From: Xiphias gladius
Taxonomy: Eukaryota; Chordata; Actinopteri; Istiophoriformes; Xiphiidae
DNA length: 64,000 nt
Direction: 5' to 3'
Assembly (NCBI RefSeq): GCF_016859285.1
Contig: NC_053417.1
Coordinates: 14,504,206 to 14,568,205 of the forward strand
Numbering within the stretch: the stretch's first letter is position 1; every line of letters starts with the position of its first letter. A program made the position numbers and the translations under genes. Below are positions 14,420 through 26,193 of this stretch, in pieces. A model generated the notes under the pieces. The model was given only the letters and a program-made list of their open reading frames with translations. It made no database searches and was not told where the DNA came from.

Positions 14420-14540
14420 ATCCATCTGTGTCCAATGTGAGGGGGAGGTGAAACAGTTGAGAGCTTACTCTGCTATTAACTGGCATTATTTAGTTGCCTC
14501 AGTCTGGAGAAGAGACTAGTCAAGACAGCTCCTCATCAGG
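14420..14540 (+). promoter_or_regulatory. arhgap4: Candidate arhgap4 5' UTR exon/promoter zone
   Basis: Immediately before the arhgap4 start codon lies a good acceptor (TTTGTACAG ending 16115) that leaves only 23 nt of 5' UTR (16116-16138), so an upstream non-coding exon is expected. A consensus-like donor, CATCAG followed by GTAGGA near 14540, is the best candidate partner. This is inference only; transcript data would decide. Confidence 0.25.
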
Positions 14541-14559
14541 TAGGACACTGTTTCTGGAT

Positions 14560-16110
14560 GTATTAAACTTTTATTGATTTTCATTTACTGACTTGTGCCT
14601 CCAGCACAAGACATTTTGCCCATTAGGTCTAATTAACGTGTTCTTGTACTGCAAAGTGCGTGATGTTATGAAGGATTGTTCTGCTTGATTATTTCAGTTA
14701 TGTTATTATTGGCTACAGACACAGCCCTCAGGCCATTAACGTTTCGTAGTTCAGGCAGCATCTATGTGTTGGTACTTGTGGAGACCCAAAGTGAAATATA
14801 CAACATTGCTATAACAGCCACTGAAAACCGCTTAGAGAAAGGTTAAGACTAGCTTTATTAAAATATTGCAGCAGATTGTGACGACAGGAGGTGGCTGATT
14901 CACTGCTGATCACATAGAGAAAGAATGGCAGGGCTCATGGAAAAGGGTGACATACGCTGGAAAAATCAGACACTTTCCTTTCTACAGAGAGTTTTGGCTT
15001 TTCTGTGATGTAGCAGAATCATTTTAGCGGGTCAGTTGATAAATCTCTCAGTTGATCAAGAAAGAGTGTACATTTCAACTAACCGAAAGCTGATTAGCAA
15101 TGTTTGGCTTTTGAGAAAAAGGAGAAGTCGAGACAGGGAGAGAGAGAATGTTTGTGATAGTTGTGTACAGACGGTTTTGATCCGGCAAGAGAACACCCTA
15201 CTCTTCCCCTTTCTCATGTGCACTAATGTCTGAATAAATGATATCTTGTGGACATTGGTGACTTAGTGGTTGATTCTCAATTCATCGAAGACCTGTGAAA
15301 TGATCATATGTGTCAAGTCATACTCTTTTCTGCACCATTTCTTCTATATTCTGCTGAGAAAAGGCCGAGATATTATATTGGGGTATTAGTCTCTGTCACA
15401 CAGCATGATAAAAATGGACTGGAAACTGAAACCAAAAAATAGCCTAAATTGGAATATACTTTGTTTATGAAGATTCACAGTCATTCAGGTAGTGGGATAT
15501 CTGCTGTAGGAGTACTAGGTAAAAAGCATCTGGTATTGCTGCTTTATTTTTGAAAATACAGAATACGTTTTGAGTGAGTATCCATGGTAAAACCACCTGT
15601 AGTTTCCAGCTCAAAAAAAAAAAAAAAAAAAAAATCCCCACAGATTTGTATGCCTTGTGGTTCATCCTATTTTCAGGGCAGCTGAGATATTGCTGGAGCT
15701 ATTTTTGCACCTCATGCATTTCTGCAGCGTGACCGGTGCAGCAGGCAGCACATGTCAGCTGGTTTTCTAGTTGTCTGCCATTCAGCAGAGGGTGACCAGT
15801 TTGAAGAGATGTGTTATAGTAAGACGAATGTGTTCTTTTCACTCTTTCTGTGGCAGGAGGAAGTTGACATGGTCCGTGGGTTGGGGGTGGGGGGTGTTTC
15901 AGCACTGAGAATGTGACAGTTTGAAGAGACGCATGCTAGGGGGAAGCAATGGATCATAGGCCTTGATTTTGTTTCCTGACTTTGTCCAGCTAAGAACAGA
16001 ATAGCTTGCATGCACATAAAAAGCATAATGATTTTTACAACAGATGTAAAAGGAATGGAGCAGCTGCTATTTTATATTAGATAGTGCTAATAAAATATTC
16101 ACTTCCTTTG
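14560..16110 (+). other. Probable arhgap4 first intron, otherwise empty
   Basis: No coding frame of note. It includes an A-run at about 15613-15633 and purine-rich patches. It would be the first intron of arhgap4 if the upstream UTR exon is correct. Confidence 0.3.
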
Positions 16111-16138
16111 TACAGAATTCCACCCAGTTGGAGCAACA

Positions 16139-19100
16139 ATGACTTCCCATGTGAAACTCCGGAGGGAGAGGGTCAGTATGGTGGAGTACGACACACAAAT
16201 CAAAGGTGAAAGAATTAATTTTATATGTGCCCCTATAACAACCTCCCCCTCTTTATCACACCCCATGTTGATTGTGATCAACATGTGCTCTTTTTGTAGG
16301 AAAAACAGCTTTTTAAAATCAACTTCTCACCTGCACCGAGACTTTCCGAATGAGTCATATTCTTTCGTGTTTCTTTCTCTTTCCCTTGTCTGTTGTTCTT
16401 TCTCCCCTTCTTTCTTCATCTATCAGAGGTGCGTTGCCAGCTTGCAGACCAACTGAAGGTGTTGGACTTGCAACTTGAGCAGAAAAGCCAGCTGCTGCAG
16501 GACCTGACAGACTACCTGCGGCGACGGGGTGAGATTGAAAGCGACTATGCCCGCTCCCTTGAAAAACTCACTGAAAGGTTCACCTCCAGAATTAAGAGGT
16601 AAAAGCAATCCTGCTCTTGACAATGCACATAATCTACTACATTAACTAGCAGTTCATTTGAGGAAACTGTTGTGTAGCATTCCTCATATTATCCATTCCT
16701 CAAATTATTTGTCCCTGTGTCTTCCTTTTTCTTCTCAGGAAGGAGCTCAGCAGTCACTCAGTGGCACAAGTCTGGCTGGCTCTGCTGTCTCAGACCCGCC
16801 AGGAAAGTAAGGACCATAATGGACTGAGCGAGAGCTGCAGCAATATCCTCATCCAGCCCCTCACACACTGTCTAGAGTTCACTCAACGCCTTGCCAAGAA
16901 GGTACTGATACAAGCACTGACCCACCAGCTGCAAACATGAAGCCTATAAAAAGGACAAGTCTGTACGTGTACAATGTAACTGACTTGGTGCTTGAAATAC
17001 TACCACTTTCCTTTTTTGAATTTCATCCTGTGACCTCTAGACACTGAAAATATTTTGGGATCACTGTGTTTCACCACCTTACTTTGTGGTATTTTGTGTC
17101 TGCACCATATTTCCAGAGTAAAGACATCTGTTCTCAGTTACAAGACGGACTACTCAAGGTTACCACAGAGCTACAGACCGTAAGTGAGAAACCAACCACC
17201 CAAAACAATTTCCGTTTCCTAAACAAACAAAGAAAGTACTGCACTATTTGTCTGTGTGCAGGCATGGCGGACATACTACCAGTACCACTCAGACTATGTG
17301 TGTGCAGAAGGGAAGCTGAAGGAGGCAGAGAAACAGGAGGAAAAGCAGAAGCAGAGTGCCTCTAAGAAACTGGAGAGGTTGATAGAAAAAGTAAATATAT
17401 ATATATATACACTTTATGTGGTTTTGTATGCATGTATGTAGATCATGTGACTCTTTAATTTCTTGCTTATAAATGTTTGTGCTACAGAGACAAAATAAGG
17501 TTCAAGAGATATACCTGAAGTGCAGCAAGGGCCGAAATGACTACCTCATAAACCTGGGTGCAGCCAATGCCTCAATGAATAAGTACTACCTCCAAGACAT
17601 CTCTACTCTCATCAACGTGAGTGCATCAGTTCATGCACTGGGTTGACTGCTGTCTTTTCCTAACGTACAAAAAACTCGAACAAACACTGTATAATACTCA
17701 ATGTTCTGGGGTCCTTTTTTAGAGACACACCATCAGTTTTTGCCTTTTTGAATTTTAAAGTTCTGGCCTTCACAACAGTGCCCCTTTTGGGACAATCAAA
17801 GAACTTTTAAAACACTGTAACATAGTGTGGTATTAGAGATGTAGTGCCATAGATATCCCCCTAAAATATCATGTTTAAAGAAGAAATCATGATCTGAAAG
17901 CACCAAAATGAAGAAGGTGATATTGTCCGAAATGTCTGGTCTCCGTCAGTGTGCAGATGTAGGCTACCACCTCTCTTTGGGCCGGGTGATGCAGGCCTAC
18001 CTGTCCAGACGGTCGCAGATTCAGCAGAACCTGAGCACGGGGCTGCAGCAGCTTCAAGGGGCTGTGTCCGGACTGGACCAGAGCCAGGACAGAGACACCC
18101 TCCTGCAGGACCATTACAACACCTTCTCTATGCCCCTTCGGTTCGCCTATCAGCCCCATGACGGGGACCAGGTGTGTGTTTTGTGGGAATCATCGACAAG
18201 TATGCTTTTTCAGTGGATTGTTAAGCTGTTTGGCATCATCTCTAGGCTCTCTTGTGTCTCGCAGGTTTCTGAAGTCAGTGCAGAGTGTGAGATGAGATGC
18301 GAGCTGGAGACCAGATTCAGACAGATACAGACCAGACTGAAAGCAGTCACCCAGGAAACAGAGGAGGTAGAGTAATTCACACCAACCCCTACAACTTATA
18401 TTATCGTCTTTTTTGTGAGACTACTGTATTCGCCAGTGTTGTATTCAGAGTCACCACATATGAGTCCAAAGCTGTAATGCAATTATTTTCTTGTTTTCTT
18501 AACTGTGTTTTATTCAAGTAGGTGGAAAGTGTCCTGAGTGTAAGTAAAGACGTGAAGGCAAATTTGTAAATATGTGCGGAAAAAACAACAAAAAGTATCC
18601 AACTTAATTTGTGTGTTGTCTTTTTAAAAAAATTATTTTTAAATTAATCAAAATTAGGCCAGTGTGTTTTCAGGTCAGTAAATGCAGCAACGTGCCAAAT
18701 TTAAAAAGACTTTATTACCACATTTCAAATCTGAGGCACTAAACCTCAAGTTCAAGTCAACAGTTAGTCATCCCCCTTGTTTGTACTATTTACATATGTT
18801 AAAATTGTAATTCTGGCTTTTTTGACAGGCAATTGAAAGCAACAAAATTGCAATTATTTACAAATGTTAGTTAGCCTCAGACTCTGATATTTTACACACC
18901 ATATAGTCACTGGCGTGACCATAATTAAGTGCAGGAAGCATAATATTAAGTTATTATCTGTGCCACTTTCATACAGGCCAGTAAGAACATGTCAGCAGCC
19001 CAGTCTTCCCTGCTGGAGAGTATCAGTGATGATGATCTGGAGCCCAGCAGCGGCAGCGGTTCGTCTCAGGACGGCAGCACTGAAAACCTGACGGTCAAGC

Positions 19101-20839
19101 CCAGTGTGGCCAGGCGCAGGGCCAACCTGCAGGAAATAGAAAACGTCTACTTCACTGTGAGTCTATTTTTAAAGTAGTATACCAAAATAGTACACTGTGT
19201 AGCTTGGTAATGATGATATACAGTTAGTGCAGATGTAGACTTGGTTTTTTGGTTTGACTGTTGGGTTTCGGTTGATGACAAGAAATGCAGTCAGTGGTGG
19301 TGACAGCATGATATTGATTTTAGATCACATGTGATTTGTTTTGCAGAGAGTAAAAGAGTACCTTGTTGGCAGTTCGCTGGTATCTAAACTGCAAGCCAAA
19401 CATGACCTGCTTAAAGTGGCTGTTGAAAAAGGTATCACTTCTGCATTTTTCACCTAATTCCACAAGGCAAACTGCTGACTAAAAATGTCACTTGAGAGCA
19501 GTTGGTGCATTGTGTGGCATTATTGTCCAAAACTATTGTTGTTCCCTTTTTTTTTTTTTTTAACCAGCAAGCAAAGTGTTCCATTTTAATGTAATCTAAT
19601 GAATTTCTCATTTCGTGTTATTGGCTGGTTCCTGGTTTAGATAGTTCTAATCCTTTCTTTTTTCTTCCTAGCTGAAGCATCAAATGTACATCAACGTAGG
19701 TAGGGACATAAATGTTTTAAGGCTTTGTATAGAGTCAGTATGTTCTTTATTTGTGAAACCCATATCATGCAGAAACTGTAGATATTACACAGTTGTGACA
19801 AAATCTGTCACAACACTGTCTTCACAATATGGTATCGTGCTTTGCAGACACAATGGAAAGTCTATGCGTGTCAGGAAGAATCACTCAAGTGTCAATTTGA
19901 TGCACAACAGCAAACTTTTCACTGGGGACATGCTATCTTTCATACAGGTAGCTACTATCTTTATTACACCATCTGACCATTTCCTCTTCAAGTATTTCTG
20001 ACTATTGAAGTATTCAGTTCATTTTTTTTCTTCAAGTACATCAGCTAGCAGCAATATAACAGACTTGCTGCCTGTGAAATTCATTACTAAATTTGTTTAA
20101 TTCAGGCATCAGGGCAACAGATTCCAATTGTTGTGGAAAGCTGCATTCGCTTTATCAACCTCAATGGTGAGTATTTAAGAAGAACAGCGAACCAGCAGAT
20201 ACGCATTTGTAGCTCTGATGATTCCAATTAATATCATAAACATAGTTTTAGGTTAAAAACGCACAGTAAGACTTAAAGCAACTGCATGGAATTCAAAATT
20301 TCCCTGCCTTTAGAGCCCCCCAGCGTTCATATTAAAGCCACTGTGGCATACAGCAATGTCCCATTTACCTGCAAACAAAAGCTCATATCATAAGTATAAT
20401 TTTAATGGAAAAAATGTTCTACACATAATGTTTTTAAATATATTTTTGGATTGGATGTAGAAAATTCTCAACTACATTATAGAATTGAGAGATTATTATA
20501 ATCTGTCTGTCCACCAGGTCTCCACCATGAGGGGATATTTAGGGTGCCGGGGTCTCAGATGGAGGTCAACAACCTGAGGGATGCATTTGAGCGAGGTAGG
20601 CCTGTGTGTTTTTGTAAGAGTGCGTTGGCTTGACCCAATCTTATAGAGTAGCTCCCCTCATTATGGAGCATTAATAATGTGGGGCAGTGTGCTGTGGGCT
20701 TCCCCTGCAGGAGAGGACCCCCTGGCTGAGCAGAGATATGACCTGGACTCTGTGGCTGGAGTGTTGAAGCTCTACTTCAGAGGCTTGGAGAATCCCCTCT
20801 TCCCCATCGAAAGCACCAACCAACTCCTGGAGCAGTCTC

Positions 20840-20874
<35 letters not shown>

Positions 20875-23423
20875 GAAATGTCAGTTAAGTCTGGCTAAAG
20901 GCACACAGCAGCAGCTTATCTTTCTTTTGTCACCTTTTCTTAGAAATAAAGGACAAGACAGAGAGAGCAGCTCAGCTCAAAGCGATCATCTCTTCCTATC
21001 CGGAGCCTGTCATCATTGTCATGAGATACCTCTTTGCATTCCTTCATCAGTAAGTATTGTAACGCTTTGCACTCGTTACTGTTCGGCACTTGGATATGCA
21101 AAAGAAAATAGCATCAAACAATAATTCACAGGAAACCGACAAATTTAGCTGATGACTTAATAGATCTGACAGAAGTATGATGGACCAGGGATTTTTGTTT
21201 CACATTATATATTTATTAAAACCAAATGTACACACCAGCTCATTTCCAGCGGGAGCAGCTGATAAGACAGCTTCAGGAAGTTGGCTTGATGTGATATTTT
21301 TTCACAAACAATTGGGCGAAATTGGATTTTTTTTTTTTTTTAATTTAGATTTTTTTTTTTTTTTCATGAAATGTATATAGCAATGTATAACAGTAGCACT
21401 AAAGTGTAATTTTGTCAGTGCAAAATGACAGCACTATGAATGGTGACTTGGCAGAGATAGAGATCAATCACACCAAAATAGACTAAGGGAAAAAAAGGTT
21501 CACACACAGAACACTGTGTGTACATAGAAACATAAAGGAAACAAATCAACTTAAAGGAAAAAATACATGCAAAACAATGGAGCATAGTTTAAATACCAGA
21601 ACACTTGAAAGGAAATAGTCCACGTAGGAGATAGGTGGAGGTACAATTTTGACGTTTATTTTTGTGAACATGTCTGTCTCTCTGTAAGAAGGCCCTCTTG
21701 CTCCTTATTTGTATAATTTTGCGTTTCTCTGCTCCCGTCCTGCAGTGTCTCGCAGTACAGTGACGAGAACATGATGCAGCCTTACAACCTGGCTGTGTGT
21801 TTCGGTCCCAGCCTCGTCAGAGGGGCTCAAGTTGAAGATGCTGTCACCCTGCAACCTCAGATCAACGCCCTGGTGAAGAGCATCATCCTCCAGCATGAAA
21901 GCATCTTCCCCAGCCAGAGTGAAGTACAAGGACCCGTGTATGAGAAATGCATGACACTGGAACAGGATGACTGGTGAGAAAAAAAGATCTGCATACCCAA
22001 CGCATACACGCAACAAGGATACACTGTAAGGTTGAATGGTTATCTGAAGGTGTCTTCTTCACAGTGAGCCTCTCAATGAAGAAGGAGATGTGGACGGAGA
22101 GTACGCTCATGGCAAAGATGGTAAGTTTATGTGCTGGACTTGGTTGATCATTTCGCTAAGGCTCCGATGGTATCATTGGATAGAATGAAAGAATGCATCA
22201 ATGTGATGTGCCACAGAGTTGGAAACAGGCTCCTCGGCCGCCAACAGCACCAGCTCGTCTGCGGCACCGCCACAGAAAAGAGCAGAGCGTCCCCGAGCCA
22301 ACAGCAGCGGCTCCGTTGACCAAAATAGGTTAACAGGTGGGCCAGCAGGGGGCGGCATCGCCTCAGGTGGAAAGTTGATGCCTCAGATTCCCGTCGGGCC
22401 ACAGTGCAAGCAACGGCCGGTCCCCTCTCCTGGGTTTGTGCGTAGAGAGTGAGTATCACAACATGTTGCAGCGTCACAGCTGACTTGTTGTATTTGTGTG
22501 AGAAATGAATATTATGTTTTCTGATGTCTGTTTCTGCATACAGATTCCAGGAACAGTCATCTACGGAGGATATTGTTCAAGTAGACAAGGTCTGTTTTTT
22601 GTTTGATTTTGTTTCTTCCTCATTTAGTTTTAAGTTGTTTCTACCATGGCAAAAGGCACCTTTTTATTATAATATGAAGGAGTGGTAAATGACTGACTGA
22701 TAAAAGATCATAGATTTATCTTTTTCTAGTAAGTCATCTGCAACTATAAATGTCAAAAAGTCATTAATGAAGGGTTTTTACAACAGTCTGCTGTTGTAAA
22801 TGCTGTGCTGTAACAAGTTGCTAATAAAAAGATTTTGGTCCAGATGTTCTGCAGCACTTTTCCAGAGGTTACGTGGCCTATCTGTCCTTTGGACATGTCT
22901 TCCTAGTGAACTAAAGAGCTAAAAAGACAAAGATTATTTTGTATTGGAGGAGGATAACACCAGCCAAGAGATTTTTCACAACATGGCAACCGAAATTAGT
23001 CAACAGCTTATTAACTAATCTATAGAGCATTAGGAAATGATTTAAGATTCATACCAAATAGTTAAAACTTACAAACATTTTTATAAAGAATGCCCTTTTA
23101 GAGAGCAGTGCCAAAAACTAATGATTAAATGACAATAGTACATTGTGGGTTTTATTACAAACATAAATTAGAAGCACCCAAGCAGAGGGGAATTCAGAAA
23201 ACAAGGACAGTTTTGTCTTTTTCCTCTCGCTCATCACCATGTTTATTTCATCTCACAGGAGGTCTGTCGCCAGATGGACTCGGTCTTCAAGGAGCTCCTC
23301 TCACGGCAAGCACTGCAGGATCCCTCCTCTCCCTCTGTCCAAGCTCCCCAAAGGAAAGGGAGGCGGGATGGACGTAGAGGGAGAGGAGCGGGACTCTTCA
23401 AAACAGTAGATCCACTGGACTGA
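16139..23423 (+). CDS. arhgap4: Rho GTPase-activating protein 4 (F-BAR + RhoGAP, no SH3)
   Basis: Coding exons: 16139-16205, 16427-16598, 16739-16901, 17117-17179, 17262-17390, 17488-17616, 17950-18171, 18265-18366, 18977-19156, 19347-19431, 19672-19699, 19848-19947, 20106-20166, 20518-20595, 20711-20839, 20944-21049, 21746-21973, 22065-22120, 22217-22448, 22544-22589, 23259-23423. The frame is open for 2541 nt (846 aa). The order is an N-terminal F-BAR/coiled-coil region (about 10-330), a Ser/Asp linker, then RhoGAP (about 470-650). The arginine finger is Arg509 in GIFRVPG, followed by LKLYFR and NLAVCFGPSL. It should bind curved membrane and stimulate GTP hydrolysis by Rho-family GTPases. 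Human ARHGAP4 (946 aa) has an SH3 after RhoGAP; here that place holds a Ser/Pro-rich linker. The conserved MDSVFKELL tail remains. Exons 10-12 are the least certain. Confidence 0.93.
20840..20872 (+). repeat. arhgap4: (GT)n microsatellite abutting a splice donor
   Basis: The donor of the arhgap4 exon ending at 20839 reads GTGAGTGTGTGTG and runs directly into about 14 GT units. Several alternative GT donors therefore sit within 30 nt of the true site. Confidence 0.9.
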
Positions 23424-24028
23424 GAGGACTGGCATCAGTAGATGACATGAAAAGAGGGAGAGATGATACAAATCAAAACTGAGCTGTAGGGTGATGTCCT
23501 CTGACAGTACCTTTCAGCCCATCAGTTTCTAGAAAACTGAGATCACTAACCCATAGTCACGTCTTTGAGGTCCCTGTGATTGGTCTAGGCTTCATTTCAC
23601 AGGGTGGCTCCCTACTCAGAAGCCCTTTCATTCATGTTTTGTGCAGCAGATCCCTGTTGTGACTGCAGATCTACAGTACAATGTGGAAACTGGTGGATTA
23701 CTCGAAAATGTGCAAGTTAATGTACAGTTGAATGCAATTAAGAAACCTATGACTTTATATCTAAAGCTGTGGTAAGGGTTGATATTCGACTGTTTCCAGT
23801 TTAAGCCAAATTTTCTCCGTGATTTTTTTTTTTTTTTAAATTGTCAGTACATGCATATCTACATCCAACCACACATACATTCTTCATCAAATGTCCATTT
23901 ACCAAAATGAGAAGAGTCACAAAGTTGATAAGACAACTGTGAATACTGAAGCTGTAAGAAATTAATTAATTATTTTAAGGATTTGTCGACAAACATATGA
24001 CTTGTCTATATATCTGGCCTGCATGCCA

Positions 24029-24034
24029 AATAAA
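24029..24034 (+). terminator. arhgap4: Probable arhgap4 poly(A) signal
   Basis: AATAAA about 0.6 kb after the arhgap4 stop, followed by a T/GT-rich stretch (TATTTTGTCTGTT). This is the first canonical signal in the 3' region. Confidence 0.5.
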
Positions 24035-24395
24035 TATTTTGTCTGTTCTCTCTGCTTTCCCTCAATATAAGGACTGGAAAATGTGGGACATGTAACTTAC
24101 ATTTCTATTACTTTAAAAGTTGGTTATTATGAGGTTTAAAATATATGATAGAATAATTTAGTATTTTGATTATTTTTGGATAAGATTTCAGTTTATATAA
24201 AAAGTGAAATAAACCAAAGGCATTTTAGAAATAGTTTTACTGTGGTAACAGAAATATAACATGAGGCCAACCACTGATCTAATCTCACAGACAACAATGA
24301 AAAAAAAAAACAAACAGGACCGTGGAAGAAAAAAATTAAGGTCAAGAAACTTTGGCAATAGACTTTTTTCATAATAGCCATTTTGACTTCAATAG

Positions 24396-24773
24396 AAGGG
24401 ATTAATGACAGCCCTGTTCCATTTAAATGTATCTGCAACACTTCACAATGAGACATACACAATACCAGGACCTTGCTTGGACGTGGAGCCCCAAAATGGA
24501 ACGCAGCCTATATTTGTTATTATCGTTATTAGTTGCACCTGTGCTTTTATTGCTATCACATGTCAAAATGTCTTCTGTGAAATAGTGCTATTGACTTGGC
24601 TAGTAATTTTGGCAGCTTACTCTTTTCTTAAGAACATATTTTCTGTTTTGAACAGAGAAAGAGACTCTCAGCCAGTAACTACACATTTAGATACAGAAAA
24701 ACCTTCTAGAAAATTAAAAAAAAAAAAAAATTGTTCGAACATTTATGATACTGTAGATAAATTACCTTGATGT
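24396..24773 (+). other. Unrecognised membrane-protein-like ORF with AATAAA and A-tract
   Basis: An open frame runs from ATG at 24405 to TGA at 24771 (121 codons). The residues have membrane-protein features. There are three N-glycosylation sequons (N8-V-S, N15-E-T, N31-G-T), a hydrophobic stretch at residues 35-75 long enough for one or two membrane spans, a Lys-rich segment (KLKKKK, 103-108) and a Tyr-containing tail, NIYDTVDKLP. AATAAA overlaps the end region (24774-24779) and a 13-nt A-run follows 12 nt later. A TAG directly upstream of the frame could also be a splice acceptor. It could be a terminal exon, a retrocopy fragment or chance. I do not recognise the family. Confidence 0.3.
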
Positions 24774-24959
24774 AATAAAAATAGTTGTGACCAAAAAAAA
24801 AAAAATTAAATGAACCCACAAGTTTATCTTATTGCATCTGGGATTTACCTGTATTATCATTATTGTATCTTATAGTGCCAAGATTAAAATTATTAGAAAA
24901 AAGAAACAATACAACTTTAAAATATAAAGATGTGATTAATACAGTGTAAGCAAAAGTAT

Positions 24960-25940
24960 TCAGGTCCTTTACTTCAGTAAAAGTAGCAATGTAAAAATAC
25001 TTGAATACAGTAAAAGTCCTGCATTCAAAATCTTACTAAAATAAGTGTTCATTAAGTATCAGAGTTAAAGTTCCAGACTCCAGTGTCCTAAAGTCCAGTG
25101 ACAGGGGCACAATGGCCCCTGTCACTGTTATTACAGATGTGTTGTTAAACTGTTAAGTGTGTAAGAAGTATTTTAATGTGTTGGCTGACTAAGACTAGGC
25201 TAATTTTAACTCTTATGATATTAGGCAGTTTAATCTGCAACAATGCACCATACATTGAGATGTTTTGAATAAAAAAATTTTAGTCTGTAAAGTAACTTGA
25301 ATGGCTGATGGTCAGATAGATTTAAAATACAACATTTTCCTTTAAAATGTAGTGGAGTGGAAATACAAAGTAAAATGGAGTTAAAGTAAGTAAGTTAGGC
25401 AATGCATTACTTGAATAAAATACACTTGGATAAAAAACAGTGTAGCGCACGGCACATAGCATTAACATCTATGCCATTTTTAAATATTTCAGGCAAAATA
25501 TATTAGGCTATTTATGTAAGATGTAAAGGAATATTTTAATAAATCTAAAGGCCGACACTACAGCAAGTCAGGCTGACAACTGAGTGTATATACCCACAAA
25601 GCTGTTCTCAGTTTGCCTGATAGACCTGCTCAGGTTGGAGTTGTGCTGGGATTTACAGGAAGTCATCATGTATTATTATGAATGATTAAGTTTTAACTTG
25701 TCCCACAACAAAACTGAAAGGGGTTCTCCTGAAGTCCTGAAAAAATAATATTTTAGATTTTGTTTTAAAAGATAGTAACTTGTCTGTACATAAGTACTTC
25801 TACTTTTAATACTTTGAGCAGGCCCTCATTTAGCTGGTAATTCACTTTTACTCGAGTAGAATTTTGCCAAATTTGCAAGACTTTTACTTGTAACAGACTA
25901 TTTTTACACTGTGGTTTTGCTTCTTTTCCTGAAGTAAAAC
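24960..25940. repeat. Teleost AGTAAAAGT-type dispersed repeat with inverted ends
   Basis: The left end (24960-25050) contains AAGTATTCAGGTCCTTTACT and AGTAAAAGTCCTGCATTCAA, words I recognise as extremely common in teleost genomes. The right end (about 25790-25940) carries the reversed set: TAAGTACTTCTACTTTTAAT, GACTTTTACTTGTAACAGA and TTTTTACACTGTGG. The ends are inverted relative to each other, as in a non-autonomous DNA element. Superfamily not assigned. It ends about 55 bp before the ssr4 promoter elements. Confidence 0.7.
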
Positions 25941-25994
25941 ATCTACAAACTTTTTCCGCCGCAGTCTAAAGCTTATTTTTTGTTTTGATGCTGA

Positions 25995-26050
25995 TGACGT
26001 GTCGACTGAGTATTTTCCCAGAACGCTTCGCGGCGCAACAATCCACGTCA
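25995..26050 (+). promoter_or_regulatory. ssr4: Two UPR-element-like sites at the ssr4 promoter
   Basis: TGACGTGT at 25995-26002 and CCACGTCA at 26043-26050 (TGACGTGG on the minus strand) lie 145-200 bp before the ssr4 start codon. TGACGTGG/A is the consensus bound by ATF6 and XBP1 in the unfolded-protein response. ssr4 encodes an ER translocon-associated subunit, a class commonly induced by that response. The local sequence is GC-richer than its flanks. Functional use is inferred. Confidence 0.55.
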
Positions 26051-26193
26051 TTCCAGCGCAGCCGCAGTGGAGTGTTACCGGTGAGCTGAGCTGTACTTCT
26101 TCTCTTCGGTCGGTGTGGAAGGAGCGGTGCAGTCCAGCAGCTGGAGCTCAGCAGCGACGACGAAACCTCTCAGACAGCCTCTCAGACACCACG

